From assembly GCA_946405105.1 (NCBI GenBank), contig CAMJFY010000008.1, forward strand, positions 1-63,028: a stretch of DNA of 63,028 nt. The letters run 5' to 3'. Below, piece by piece: positions 1-8,914 of this stretch. Each line of letters starts with the position of its first letter. Within the stretch, counting starts at the first letter, position 1. The position numbers and the translations under genes are program-made. The stretch is from an uncultured Caryophanales bacterium (GTDB lineage: Bacteria; Bacillota_I; Bacilli_A; Acholeplasmatales; Anaeroplasmataceae). The notes beneath the pieces were generated by a model. That model did not search any database. It was not told the origin of the DNA and worked only from the letters and a program-made list of their open reading frames with translations.

Positions 1-138
1 TATATGGCACAGGTTGAAAAACTATCATATCTTGCATATGAAGATCAATGCTCTCCAGCAAATCCAAGAGTACCAATGGTAGAAGATATGCAAAAGATTT
101 TAAGAGATGCATACGACAATAAAGAATTTTTAGATTAG
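1..138 (+). CDS. C-terminal end of an iron-containing alcohol dehydrogenase, probably AdhE (partial)
   Basis: Open reading frame entering from the left edge; only the last 45 residues are visible. The stretch EDQCSPANPRVPMVEDM followed by ILRDAY is the usual tail of iron-dependent alcohol dehydrogenases, including the C-terminal half of the bifunctional acetaldehyde/alcohol dehydrogenase AdhE, which reduces acetyl-CoA to ethanol and reoxidises NADH in fermentation. The catalytic and metal-binding parts lie outside the window, so AdhE cannot be told from a single-domain Fe-ADH. The stop is 10 bases before the yhbY start, so the two may be co-transcribed. Confidence 0.7.
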   Translation, partial: YMAQVEKLSYLAYEDQCSPANPRVPMVEDMQKILRDAYDNKEFLD

Positions 139-148
139 GAGAATACAC

Positions 149-448
149 ATGCTAAACCCAAAACAAAAAGCATATTTAAAGAGTCTAGCTCAAAAAGAAA
201 AGGCAGTATTTCAAATTGGTAAAGATGGCCTTAATGAAAATTTATATAATGATGTATTAAATTATTTAAATAAGCATGAATTAATTAAAATATCTATTTT
301 ACAAAATTCATTTGTTACTGAAGAAGAATGTATTGAATTCTTTGTAGATGAAGATATTCAATTTGTTGAGCATAAGGGAAGAACATTTGTTTTCTATATG
401 CATTCAGATAATGCTAAAAATCCTATCGAATTGCCAAAAAAGAAATAA
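149..448 (+). CDS. yhbY: YhbY-family RNA-binding protein (CRM domain)
   Basis: Ninety-nine residues, the full size of bacterial YhbY. It is a single CRS1-YhbY (CRM) domain: an N-terminal helix (LNPKQKAYLKSLAQ), then the GKDGLNENL segment in the position of the family's GxxG RNA-binding loop, then ELIKISILQN and a strand ending in FVFYM. In the family this protein associates with pre-50S ribosomal particles and is thought to help large-subunit assembly. It starts at ATG 149 behind TAGGAG and is followed at once by a strong rho-independent terminator. Function is by family homology. Confidence 0.9.
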   Translation: MLNPKQKAYLKSLAQKEKAVFQIGKDGLNENLYNDVLNYLNKHELIKISILQNSFVTEEECIEFFVDEDIQFVEHKGRTFVFYMHSDNAKNPIELPKKK

Positions 449-460
449 TTTAGAAGAATA

Positions 461-486
461 AAATGAGACTTTGTCTCATTTTTTCT
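461..486 (+). terminator. Rho-independent terminator after yhbY
   Basis: A perfect 9-bp stem (461-469 with 473-481) with a three-base loop is followed by a T-rich run. It separates yhbY from polA. Confidence 0.9.
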
Positions 487-500
487 TTTCTCTATCTTTT

Positions 501-522
501 TATTATAACATTTGTTATAATA
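501..522 (+). promoter_or_regulatory. polA promoter region: extended -10 inside a perfect inverted repeat
   Basis: TGTTATAAT at 513-521 is an extended -10 element; no good -35 is visible 17 bases upstream. The -10 lies in a perfect 9-4-9 inverted repeat (TATTATAAC, ATTT, GTTATAATA). The dyad could be an operator or chance in AT-rich DNA. Confidence 0.5.
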
Positions 523-548
523 TAATTAGTTTTTATGGGGTGCTTATT

Positions 549-3176
549 ATGAAAAGAATGATATTAATAGATGGAAACTCATTAATGTATAGAGCATATT
601 ACGGTATGGCCGCAGGAGGAGCTCCAGTTGCCAACTCAAAGGGTCTATATACTAATGCAATTTACGCATTCGCAAGAATGATAAATCATGTTATCAAAAT
701 ATCTAAATATGACAATATCTTAGTTGCTTTTGATGCTGGAAAGAAAACAATCAGACATGATTGGATGCAAGAATACAAAGCTGGTAGAGCACCAATGCCT
801 GATGAATTTAGAATGCAAATTGCATACATTAAGCAATTCTTAGAAATTATGCGTATTAAGCAATATGAACAAGAACTATATGAGGCAGATGACATTATTG
901 GTACAATGTCTAAAAAAGCAGAAGATGCTGGCTATCATGTAGATATTTATTCATCTGATAAAGATTTATTACAATTAGTATCTAATAACACTACAGTTCA
1001 CCTAAATAAAAAAGGAATGACTGAACTTGAAGATTACACTCCAGAAGTATTCTTTGAAAGATATCAAATTAACTATAACCAATTCGTTGATTTAAAAGCA
1101 ATGATGGGTGATAAATCAGATAACCTATCAGGTATTCCTGGTGTAGGTGAAAAGAAGGCAGTTTCATTATTACAAGAATATGGTTCACTTGATGGTATCA
1201 TTGAGCATAGATTTGAAATTAAGGGAGCTTTAGGAAAAAATGTTCAAGAAAATTTTGAACAAGCTAAGCTCTGTCAAAAGATGGCAACTATTTTAAGAGA
1301 TTTCCCTATTAATCTAGAATTAGCTGATACTGAAAAGAAAGAGCCTGATAAAGAAAAGCTAATTGCTTTCTACAAAGAATTAGAATTCAAATCATTATTA
1401 AAAGATATTGAGGTTGAAAAGCCAATAATAGTAGAAGAAAACATTTATAAGGTTGTTGATAGTATATCAATGCTAGATGATATATTATTACCTAATTCAG
1501 CATTAATATTTGAAACATTTGAATATAATTATCATAAATGTCCTATATTAGCTTTAGGTATTAAAAATGGTAAAGGTACATTTATTGTTCCACCAAGCAT
1601 GATGTTTAATAATATGTCTTTAATGATGTATTTAACTGATGAGAATATAAAGAAATCAGTTTATGATTATAAAAGAGCATATGTCCTATTAAAGAGATTA
1701 GGTATTGAATTTAAGGGTGTAGATTTTGATTTATTATTAGCAACATATATCTTAAATTCAACAGTTAACCAAGATGAATTTAAATATATCGCATCTTTTT
1801 ATAATTATGATGATGTATATCTAGATGAAGAAATCTATGGTAAAGGTGTTAAAAAACAAATACCAGAATCTAATTTCTTATATTCACATATAGCTAAAAA
1901 GGCTAATGCTTTATATGAATTAAAAGAAACATCTATTAATAAGCTAAAAGAAAAAGATCAATTACATTTATTAACTGATATTGAAATACCTTTATCTGTT
2001 GTTTTAGGTAAAATGGAATTCAATGGAATGAAGATTGATATTAATGAGCTTGAAAGACAAAAAGAAGACCTTCAACAACAAATATCAAATCTAGAAAAAG
2101 AAATTTATAAATATAGTGGTCATGAATTCAATATTGCATCTCCTAAGCAATTAGGTGTTGTATTATTTGAAGAATTAAATATTGAATACCCTGGTAAAGC
2201 AAAAGGTAATAGCTATTCTACCGATATAGACATTTTAAATGCTATAAAGGATATAAATCCTATTGTTAGCTTAGTAATTGAATATAGAGCCAAAACAAAG
2301 CTTTATTCGACATATATAATGGGTATCAGTGATCAAATATTTGATGATGGCAAGGTTCATACAATCTTCCAGCAAGCCTTAACTGCCACAGGAAGACTTT
2401 CAAGTATTGATCCAAATCTACAAAATATACCAATAAGAACTCCTGAGGGACATAAGATTAGAAAAATGTTTGTTCCTGAAAAGGAAGGAAACAAGCTATA
2501 TTCATCTGATTATTCTCAAATTGAATTGAGAGTATTAGCACATATGGCTAATGTATCTAAATTAAAGGAAGCATTTATTGAAGGTGAAGATATTCATACA
2601 AAGACAGCTAAAGAAGTCTTTAAAAAAGATGTTATTACATCTGAAGATAGAAGACGAGCTAAGGCGGTTAATTTTGGTATTGTATATGGAATATCAGCAT
2701 ATGGCTTATCACAAGATTTAGGTATTAAGCCTTATGAAGCATCTAATTTTATAGAAAAATATTATGAAGCATATCCTGAAATTAAAACATTTATGGAAAA
2801 GATTGTAGAAGATTGTAAAATTAATGGATATGTAAAAACAATGGAAAATAGAATAAGATTTGTTCCAGAAATAAATTCTAAGATATATATGCAAAGAGAA
2901 TTCGGTAAAAGAATCGCAATGAATACTCCAATCCAAGGTAGTGCTGCAGATATTATCAAGATTGCCATGATAGAGGTAGATAAAGAAATCGAAAGACAGC
3001 ATTTAAAGAGTAAAATGATAGTTCAGGTACATGATGAATTAGTATTTGAGGTTGAAGCTGGAGAAGAGGAAAAGATTCAAGCTATCGTTAGAAATAAAAT
3101 GGAGAATGCATATAAATTAAATGTTCCACTAGTAGTTGATGATTCATTTGGTAATAACTGGTATGAAGTTAAATAA
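549..3176 (+). CDS. polA: DNA polymerase I
   Basis: 875 residues, normal for bacterial Pol I. Start chosen at ATG 549 (MKRMILIDGNSLMYRAYYG) because GGGGTG lies just upstream; the longer frame to 471 runs through the yhbY terminator. The 5'-3' exonuclease domain fills about residues 1-290 (EADDIIG, MMGDKSDNLSGIPGVGEK). In the 3'-5' exonuclease-like domain the usual D-x-E metal motif reads FETF, so proofreading is probably lost, as in Bacillus Pol I. The polymerase domain has motif A (SSDYSQIELR, about 652), motif B (RRRAKAVNFGIVYG, about 700) and motif C (QVHDELVFEV, about 825). Role: Okazaki fragment maturation and gap-filling repair; mutM lies a few genes downstream. Confidence 0.97.
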   Translation: MKRMILIDGNSLMYRAYYGMAAGGAPVANSKGLYTNAIYAFARMINHVIKISKYDNILVAFDAGKKTIRHDWMQEYKAGRAPMPDEFRMQIAYIKQFLEIMRIKQYEQELYEADDIIGTMSKKAEDAGYHVDIYSSDKDLLQLVSNNTTVHLNKKGMTELEDYTPEVFFERYQINYNQFVDLKAMMGDKSDNLSGIPGVGEKKAVSLLQEYGSLDGIIEHRFEIKGALGKNVQENFEQAKLCQKMATILRDFPINLELADTEKKEPDKEKLIAFYKELEFKSLLKDIEVEKPIIVEENIYKVVDSISMLDDILLPNSALIFETFEYNYHKCPILALGIKNGKGTFIVPPSMMFNNMSLMMYLTDENIKKSVYDYKRAYVLLKRLGIEFKGVDFDLLLATYILNSTVNQDEFKYIASFYNYDDVYLDEEIYGKGVKKQIPESNFLYSHIAKKANALYELKETSINKLKEKDQLHLLTDIEIPLSVVLGKMEFNGMKIDINELERQKEDLQQQISNLEKEIYKYSGHEFNIASPKQLGVVLFEELNIEYPGKAKGNSYSTDIDILNAIKDINPIVSLVIEYRAKTKLYSTYIMGISDQIFDDGKVHTIFQQALTATGRLSSIDPNLQNIPIRTPEGHKIRKMFVPEKEGNKLYSSDYSQIELRVLAHMANVSKLKEAFIEGEDIHTKTAKEVFKKDVITSEDRRRAKAVNFGIVYGISAYGLSQDLGIKPYEASNFIEKYYEAYPEIKTFMEKIVEDCKINGYVKTMENRIRFVPEINSKIYMQREFGKRIAMNTPIQGSAADIIKIAMIEVDKEIERQHLKSKMIVQVHDELVFEVEAGEEEKIQAIVRNKMENAYKLNVPLVVDDSFGNNWYEVK

Positions 3177-4011
3177 TGATTTAATTAAGAATGTATATTC
3201 ATCTAGAATTAAATTTGAATATAATGATTCATTAATAAATGTATTAGATAGACATTCAAATGATTATATTGGATATATCAAAGAAATTGATAATGATAAT
3301 TCATTATTAATCGAATTTGATATTGAAGATAAATATAAAAATAAGGGTTATCAAACTGAAATATTAAGGGAATATTTAAGATATAAATATTTATGGGAAA
3401 AGAAATGTGATAAAATCATTTGTATCCCTAAACAACAACAAACTAAAAAAATATTATCAAAAAGAAATTTTAAAAATGATAATGATATTTATTACATCAC
3501 AAAAGATATTTATATGACATATGTAGAAAGACTTCAATTATTTGATGAAGACCTAAATCGTCTTCCATATCCTAATTTAAGAGGAGAAGACATAAAGCCT
3601 CATACATATGCTGGAATAGTTGATGTTATTGTAAAAAATAATTCAACTAATAAATATCTAACAACAAGAAGAGATATTAATAAGCCAACCTCACCTGGCC
3701 TTTGGGAAATAACTGGAGGAGGAATTGATTTTGGTGAAAAAACTGAAGATGCAATTTTAAGAGAGGTTAAAGAAGAAACTGGGCTTAACATTATTGATTA
3801 TACATATTTAGATACAAATAAAATAAAAGATTTAGTTTATTTTACATATCTTGGGATAGTTGATTGTAATGAAGATGAAGTAGTATTACAAAAAAATGAA
3901 ACAATTGATTATAAATGGAGGACAAAAGAAGAATTAATTGAATTATTTAATTCTAATTTAGTACCTCCAAAACAAGCTTTAAGAATTAAAAAAATAATAA
4001 ATAAAATTTGA
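3163..4011 (+). CDS. Fusion of a GNAT-like domain and a NUDIX hydrolase
   Basis: 282 residues from ATG 3163, which overlaps the end of polA by 14 bases; the upstream in-frame ATGs lie deeper inside polA. Residues about 1-110 look like a GNAT acyltransferase fold (YIGYIKEIDNDNSLLIEF, then DIEDKYKNKGYQTEILREYL), although the acetyl-CoA loop is degenerate (NKGYQT). Residues about 135-282 form a NUDIX domain with an intact Nudix box (GGIDFGEKTED, REVKEETGL), so the Mg-dependent diphosphate-hydrolase residues are present. The Nudix part resembles proteins acting on isoprenoid or nucleoside diphosphates, but the substrate cannot be read from sequence. The overlap implies translational coupling with Pol I, which hints at nucleotide-pool cleaning; that is inference. 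Confidence 0.75.
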   Translation: MKLNNDLIKNVYSSRIKFEYNDSLINVLDRHSNDYIGYIKEIDNDNSLLIEFDIEDKYKNKGYQTEILREYLRYKYLWEKKCDKIICIPKQQQTKKILSKRNFKNDNDIYYITKDIYMTYVERLQLFDEDLNRLPYPNLRGEDIKPHTYAGIVDVIVKNNSTNKYLTTRRDINKPTSPGLWEITGGGIDFGEKTEDAILREVKEETGLNIIDYTYLDTNKIKDLVYFTYLGIVDCNEDEVVLQKNETIDYKWRTKEELIELFNSNLVPPKQALRIKKIINKI

Positions 4012-4021
4012 GGAAAAATTT

Positions 4022-4522
4022 ATGAAAAAAATTGTATTAGCTTTATTACCTTTGATTGCTTTAACATCTTGTAGTGCAAATAAATCTCCAATTAAACAAG
4101 CTGGATTAACTGATTTTGTTACGCCAAGCGGAAAATCTCATAAGGAATCAAAATCAATAACAAATTATAAAGGATCTGAAGAAGAATACTATGAATATGT
4201 TAATGATGTTTATAATTATTTATTAAATAAAGATTATAAATATTTTGGAACACAAGGTGAAATGTTAGATTCATTGTTTGGTGGAAAACCTACTTATGCA
4301 TTATATGAATGTAATAAGTTAGATGATTTCAAAGATAATAGTGATTATCCTTGTTTTACTTTTGTTGTCTATAATGAAGTATTTGATAATGATAAATCAA
4401 AAGATGATTTATGTATTAGAATATCATATATATCAGATAGTGATTATCCTATCCATGTTTCTTCAGTTTACAATGAAACATCGATATATTATAGATTAAC
4501 AGAAAGGAATAATAATCAATAA
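4022..4522 (+). CDS. Small hypothetical lipoprotein
   Basis: 166 residues. The N-terminus MKKIVLALLPLIALTSC is a lipoprotein signal peptide with lipobox LTSC and Cys17 as the predicted lipidation site, so the mature protein should sit on the outer face of the membrane. The rest is hydrophilic and rich in Asp, Tyr and Asn, with no family I recognise. GAGG lies before ATG 4022, and the gene starts 10 bases after the NUDIX fusion, so it is probably in the same transcript. Function unknown. Confidence 0.75.
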   Translation: MKKIVLALLPLIALTSCSANKSPIKQAGLTDFVTPSGKSHKESKSITNYKGSEEEYYEYVNDVYNYLLNKDYKYFGTQGEMLDSLFGGKPTYALYECNKLDDFKDNSDYPCFTFVVYNEVFDNDKSKDDLCIRISYISDSDYPIHVSSVYNETSIYYRLTERNNNQ

Positions 4523-4546
4523 CATTAATTGATTATAGATTTATAT

Positions 4547-5059
4547 ATGGATGAAATATTAGAGCGTAGAAGCATAAGAAAATATGATTTATCTAAAAAG
4601 ATATCTAAGGATACATTAGTTGAACTATGTAAATACGCAGAATCTGCCCCTTCAGCTAGAAATCAAAGATCTAGAGAATATGTAATAGTAACTGATAAAG
4701 AATTAATTAATAAATTATCAACTATTATGGTAGGAACAATGATATTAGCTGAATGCGATAATGTAATCATAGTTGTTGGAAAAGATCCTAAAACTATTTC
4801 AAGACCTGAATTCCAACCACAAGATTTATCTGCCGCAACAGAAAATATCTTGATTGCCGCCGCAAAAAAAGGTATTGGTTCATGCTGGTGTGGAGTTTAT
4901 CCAATTGAAGAAAGAATTAAGATTATTAATGAACTTCTTGGCATTAATGATGGAAGATTCGCGTTCTCTATTATTGCTTTAGGCTATCCTAGGGATGAAA
5001 GTGAATTTAGGGATAAAAATAAATTTAGTGAAGATATGGTTCACTATAATAGAGGTTAA
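4547..5059 (+). CDS. Nitroreductase-family flavoprotein
   Basis: 170 residues from ATG 4547 (MDEILERRSIRKYD); an in-frame TTG at 4529 is possible but no better supported, and neither start has a clear ribosome site. The RRSIRKY motif near the N-terminus binds FMN phosphate in this family, and SAPSARNQRSREYVIV, NILIAAAKKGIGSCWCG and IALGYP follow in the usual order. Members are FMN-dependent NAD(P)H oxidoreductases acting as dimers on nitro compounds, quinones or flavins. The natural substrate is not predictable. It ends three bases before mutM. Confidence 0.88.
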   Translation: MDEILERRSIRKYDLSKKISKDTLVELCKYAESAPSARNQRSREYVIVTDKELINKLSTIMVGTMILAECDNVIIVVGKDPKTISRPEFQPQDLSAATENILIAAAKKGIGSCWCGVYPIEERIKIINELLGINDGRFAFSIIALGYPRDESEFRDKNKFSEDMVHYNRG

Positions 5060-5062
5060 TGT

Positions 5063-5878
5063 ATGCCAGAATTACCTGAGGTAGAAACAGTAAGAAGGGT
5101 ATTGAAAAAAGATTTAGTAGGTCTTGTTATATCAGATATTGAAATTAGATATAGTGGAATAATTGAAGATGATCTTAATTATTTCATTAATAATATTAAG
5201 AATAAAACAATAGAAGATATTAAAAGAAGAGGAAAATATTTAATCTTTAAGCTTAATGAAGGATATATGTTATCACATTTAAGAATGGAAGGTAAATATT
5301 TTTATGTACCTAATAATTCATTAGATAATAAACATATACATGTAATATTTAAACTTAATAATGGATATTCACTTTTATATCAGGATGTCAGAAAATTTGG
5401 AAAGATGTCTTATAAAAAAGAAGATGAATTATATGATACAAATCCATTAAATGAATTAGGTGTAGATCCTATATTAGATACTAATATTGATAATGAATTG
5501 ATTCATTCGAAAATTATCAATAAAAGAATACCAATTAAGTCAATATTGTTAGAACAATCAATAATTACAGGACTTGGAAATATTTATGTAGATGAAGTAT
5601 TGTTTTCTGCTAAAATAGATCCAAATAGACCTGGAAATACAATAACATTGGAAGAATCTAATAACATTATTAGATATTCAAAGGAAATATTAGAGAAAGC
5701 TATTTTAAATAAGGGCACAACTATTAGAAGCTATACATCTAGCTTAGGAGTTGAAGGTAATTACCAGAATTTTTTAAATGTTCATACAAAAAATATATGT
5801 CCTCATTGCAAAAATACATTAACTCGTGTTAAAATAAATGGAAGGACGACATATTTTTGTAATAATTGCCAGAGGTGA
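5063..5878 (+). CDS. mutM: Formamidopyrimidine-DNA glycosylase
   Basis: 271 residues, standard for MutM/Fpg. The N-terminus PELPEVETVRR carries the catalytic proline (exposed after Met removal) and the adjacent glutamate; GKYLIF contains the conserved lysine, and GLGNIYVDEVLF the helix-two-turn-helix. The C-terminal zinc finger is complete, with Cys246, Cys249, Cys266 and Cys269. The enzyme excises 8-oxoguanine and formamidopyrimidines and nicks the abasic site. ATG 5063 follows the nitroreductase stop directly, and coaE starts six bases after its TGA stop. The order polA, mutM, coaE matches Bacillus subtilis. Confidence 0.97.
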   Translation: MPELPEVETVRRVLKKDLVGLVISDIEIRYSGIIEDDLNYFINNIKNKTIEDIKRRGKYLIFKLNEGYMLSHLRMEGKYFYVPNNSLDNKHIHVIFKLNNGYSLLYQDVRKFGKMSYKKEDELYDTNPLNELGVDPILDTNIDNELIHSKIINKRIPIKSILLEQSIITGLGNIYVDEVLFSAKIDPNRPGNTITLEESNNIIRYSKEILEKAILNKGTTIRSYTSSLGVEGNYQNFLNVHTKNICPHCKNTLTRVKINGRTTYFCNNCQR

Positions 5879-5884
5879 TACACT

Positions 5885-6478
5885 GTGAAAAAGGTAGTAG
5901 GAATAACCGGTGGTATTGCGAGCGGAAAAAGCAACGTATGCCAAGTAATTAAAAAATTAGGATATCCGATTATTAGCTGTGACGAAATCACAAGAAACAA
6001 TTACGAAATCGGTGGCAAGATTTACAATGTAGTTCTAGAAAGATTTGGAAATGAATATTTATTAGAAGATGGTAACATTGATAAAAAGAAATTAGCTAGA
6101 CTAATTTTTAATAATCAAAGTGCTAAAATGCTAATTAATTCTATTACTCATCCAATTATTAAAGATGAGCTATTAGAAGAAATAGCTAAATATGATGATG
6201 GTTTAATTTTTGTTGAAATTCCATTATTATATGAAGCAAAATTTGATACTATATGCGATATAGTAATTTGTGTATTCCTATCTCAAAAATATCAGGTTGA
6301 AAGACTAATGGAAAGAGAAGGAATAGATGAAGATTTTGCGTTAAAGAAAATTCATTCTCAAATGGATTTATATATGAAAAAATCACTTGCTGATTATGTC
6401 ATTGATAGTAAAGGGAATTTCAATGAGACTGAAAAACAGGTGATTGATGTAATAAACAAAATAAAAAAGGAGTGTTAA
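5885..6478 (+). CDS. coaE: Dephospho-CoA kinase
   Basis: 197 residues, typical of CoaE. The P-loop GGIASGKS lies at residues 9-16, followed by the CDEIT segment, HPIIKDEL, FVEIPLLYEA and the lid-region sequence VERLMEREGI. It catalyses the last step of coenzyme A synthesis, ATP-dependent phosphorylation of the 3'-hydroxyl of dephospho-CoA. The start is GTG or ATG near 5885 behind AGAGGTGAT, which overlaps the mutM stop region, so translation is probably coupled to mutM. Confidence 0.96.
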   Translation: MKKVVGITGGIASGKSNVCQVIKKLGYPIISCDEITRNNYEIGGKIYNVVLERFGNEYLLEDGNIDKKKLARLIFNNQSAKMLINSITHPIIKDELLEEIAKYDDGLIFVEIPLLYEAKFDTICDIVICVFLSQKYQVERLMEREGIDEDFALKKIHSQMDLYMKKSLADYVIDSKGNFNETEKQVIDVINKIKKEC

Positions 6479-6482
6479 AATT

Positions 6483-6830
6483 ATGACAGTAGTTGAAACA
6501 GGAGAAAACCAAAAGAAGTTAGTTTTACAAACACATTATTACAAAGCATCTTATGATGAAATTAAAAAGGTTTATTTAGCATTTATTGAGGATGAAAACC
6601 ATAATGTTGTTTCTGTAAATGATGACTATACAGAGATTTATTCTGAGATTCCTCATATGGAAGTTATTGCTAAAATAATTATGCAAGACCCTAAGGAAAC
6701 ATCTATTGATTTCTATATCAATTCAGATTTCATGGTTGGTGCTAAGGGTAAGGCTGAAAAGTTTATTGAAAGAGCACTTGCTAAGATCGAATCTCAATTC
6801 GAATTCAAAGGAGTATCATTACATAAATAA
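6483..6830 (+). CDS. Conserved hypothetical protein between coaE and dnaB
   Basis: 115 residues with no family I recognise. Predicted alternating strands and helices (KKLVLQTHYYKASYDEIKKVYLAF, EVIAKIIMQD, TSIDFYINSDF) end in an amphipathic helix with AEKFIERALAKIESQ. There is no signal peptide or membrane segment. It starts at ATG 6483 behind AAAAAGGAG and lies 4 bases from coaE and 6 bases from dnaB. In Bacillus nrdR sits in this slot, but this protein has no zinc ribbon or ATP-cone and is not NrdR. Function unknown. Confidence 0.7.
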   Translation: MTVVETGENQKKLVLQTHYYKASYDEIKKVYLAFIEDENHNVVSVNDDYTEIYSEIPHMEVIAKIIMQDPKETSIDFYINSDFMVGAKGKAEKFIERALAKIESQFEFKGVSLHK

Positions 6831-6836
6831 TTAGCC

Positions 6837-8009
6837 ATGAAAGCATTAGACAGAAAATCAAAATTCAATATCTATTCAGGATTTACACTGTCTAATGATG
6901 ATGTATCTGTCATTTCCCTTTTGTATACACCACTAATTGGCAGTGATGCTCTTATGCTATATTTGGCATTCCATTCTTTTTTGGAGCGCCATAATTTACG
7001 TAGCGAAGAGATGATGCATGAGGATTTCTTTGAAATTTACTCATTAAATGAAAAGAAATTTATGGATGCAAGAATCAAATTAGAGGGTATTGGATTATTA
7101 ATCACATATTACAAAAAAGAGAATAACAATTACATCTATGTTATTTGTCCTCCTCTTACAGCAAAGAACTTTATAAAAGATGTTACATTAGGTCTATATT
7201 TATTTTCTAAAATTAGAAAAGAAACATTTGATTTAATATGTAATCATTTTAAAATCGAAAAGATTGAAAAGTCTAGCTATGAGGATGTAACAAAATCTTT
7301 TGATGAGGTTTATCAATCAAATGTATCTAATGATGAAACATTTGAGAAATTCCAATATATTTTAGGCAAAAAGCCTAATGTAGGTATCAAAATCAAAGAC
7401 GTAAGCTTTGATTTTCCTTTTTTTCTAAAAGGAATAAATCAGGATTTCTTAGAAACTGGTGTTACTAAAAATTTTGAAAGACAAATAAAGGATATTGCCT
7501 TTGTTTATGGCTTTGATGAATCTGAAATGATTAGCTTATATAATGATTCTATTAATCGAAGTGAATTATTTGATTATAGATTATTAAAGAAGAAGGCTAA
7601 CGCATTATTTAATTATAAGAGAAATATGAAGGGACCTAAGCTTCAATTTAAAGGAGCTGAGGACAATTCAGTTAATACAGATTTAATCGAGTTCTTAGAA
7701 ACAACGTCTCCAGAGGAATTCCTAGAGTCATTTATACCTAATTATCCAGCATCATATCTTGATACTATTTTAGATATTTATCAAAATATTTCACTACCAC
7801 GTGGTGTTTTAAATTGTATGATTCTAAAGGTAGTTAAGGATAAGAGTGGAGAAATGCCTAAATTAAATTATTTCAAGAAGGTTTCTGAGTCTTGGATTAA
7901 GGATAATATTTTCTCTACAAAGGATGCAATAAAATATATTACTACAGCAAAAATACCTACTGATGAATCACAACCAGTAGATGAGAATGCTGGATTCGAG
8001 GTATTATAA
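6837..8009 (+). CDS. dnaB: Replication initiation and membrane attachment protein DnaB (DnaB/DnaD family)
   Basis: 390 residues. The N-terminal part (FTLSNDDVSVISLLYTPLIGSDALMLY) is the winged-helix start typical of Firmicutes DnaB, and the C-terminal half carries the DnaB_2 helical region with ...KNIF/KDAI-like segments near residues 350-370. In Bacilli it works with DnaD and DnaI to load the replicative helicase at the origin and at restarted forks. The stop overlaps the dnaI start as TAATG, so the two are translationally coupled. It is unrelated to the E. coli helicase of the same name. Confidence 0.88.
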   Translation: MKALDRKSKFNIYSGFTLSNDDVSVISLLYTPLIGSDALMLYLAFHSFLERHNLRSEEMMHEDFFEIYSLNEKKFMDARIKLEGIGLLITYYKKENNNYIYVICPPLTAKNFIKDVTLGLYLFSKIRKETFDLICNHFKIEKIEKSSYEDVTKSFDEVYQSNVSNDETFEKFQYILGKKPNVGIKIKDVSFDFPFFLKGINQDFLETGVTKNFERQIKDIAFVYGFDESEMISLYNDSINRSELFDYRLLKKKANALFNYKRNMKGPKLQFKGAEDNSVNTDLIEFLETTSPEEFLESFIPNYPASYLDTILDIYQNISLPRGVLNCMILKVVKDKSGEMPKLNYFKKVSESWIKDNIFSTKDAIKYITTAKIPTDESQPVDENAGFEVL

Positions 8010-8878
8010 TGAAAAAGATTGAATTAAATACCACTGTAGATCAAAAAGAAATAAAGAAATTCATTGATTCAATTCAAAATGAATTCAAGGAATATGACGT
8101 TAATGAATCTAACGTTATTGATTTCTCTTTATTGTTAGAATCTAATAATAGATGTTTAAAATGTAAGGGCCTTGATTCATGTGAAAATGAAAATAATGGA
8201 TATAAGCTTGTTTATGAGGATGAAATTTTTAAATTTGCTCCTTGTAAATATATGATTGAAAAACAAAAGAAGAATAAAAATAATAATTTAATTAAAACAT
8301 TATACCTTCCTACAAAAATCTTAGAGGCAAGAATCGAAGATTTTGATGTTAATTCAGAAAGTAGAAAGAAGGTATTCCAAAAGATTAATGAATTCATTAC
8401 AGCTACTAGAAATAATAACTATAGTAAAGGTTTATTATTATGGGGCTCATTCTCTATTGGAAAGACATATACATTAGCTTGTATAGCTAATGAGTTAGCT
8501 AGAAATAATATTGAATCATTATTAATTTATTTCCCTGATTTAGTAACAGATTTAAAGAATGCTTTATCAGATAATAGTAGATATGAATCATTAATTAATA
8601 TGCTAAAATCAGTTCCGGTGTTAATGCTTGATGATTTTGGTAGTGAAAACATGACACCATGGGTTAGAGATGAGGTTTTAGGACCAATCATTAATTACCG
8701 TGTATTAGAGAATAAACCTGTGTTTATTTCAACTAATTTAAAGCCAGCTGAGATAAAGACTCATCTAGCAATTGATAAGTCTAGCGAAGGCTCTTTAAAG
8801 GCTGATAGAATCGTATCTAGATTAAATTCATTAATGTCTGTTGTAGATATGAATGATTCTAATAAATATAATAGATAA
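8009..8878 (+). CDS. dnaI: Primosomal helicase loader DnaI
   Basis: 289 residues. The N-terminal domain (about 1-105) has a CLKCKGLDSC cluster and a further cysteine in FAPCKYM, matching the zinc-binding helicase-interaction domain of DnaI. The C-terminal AAA+ domain has Walker A GSFSIGKT near residue 146, Walker B VLMLDDFGSE, a sensor region (FISTNL) and an arginine near the end (RIVSRL). DnaI binds the replicative helicase and loads it on DNA together with DnaB and DnaD. It starts inside the dnaB stop, and the thrS T-box follows about 40 bases after its stop. Confidence 0.93.
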   Translation: MKKIELNTTVDQKEIKKFIDSIQNEFKEYDVNESNVIDFSLLLESNNRCLKCKGLDSCENENNGYKLVYEDEIFKFAPCKYMIEKQKKNKNNNLIKTLYLPTKILEARIEDFDVNSESRKKVFQKINEFITATRNNNYSKGLLLWGSFSIGKTYTLACIANELARNNIESLLIYFPDLVTDLKNALSDNSRYESLINMLKSVPVLMLDDFGSENMTPWVRDEVLGPIINYRVLENKPVFISTNLKPAEIKTHLAIDKSSEGSLKADRIVSRLNSLMSVVDMNDSNKYNR

Positions 8879-8914
8879 ATTAGTTGAAAAAAATTATCAA
8901 TAAGCGTATAATTA

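Noticed and set aside
471-548. In-frame N-terminal extension of polA
   Set aside because: It would start inside the yhbY terminator; ATG 549 has a ribosome site and the conserved Pol I N-terminus.
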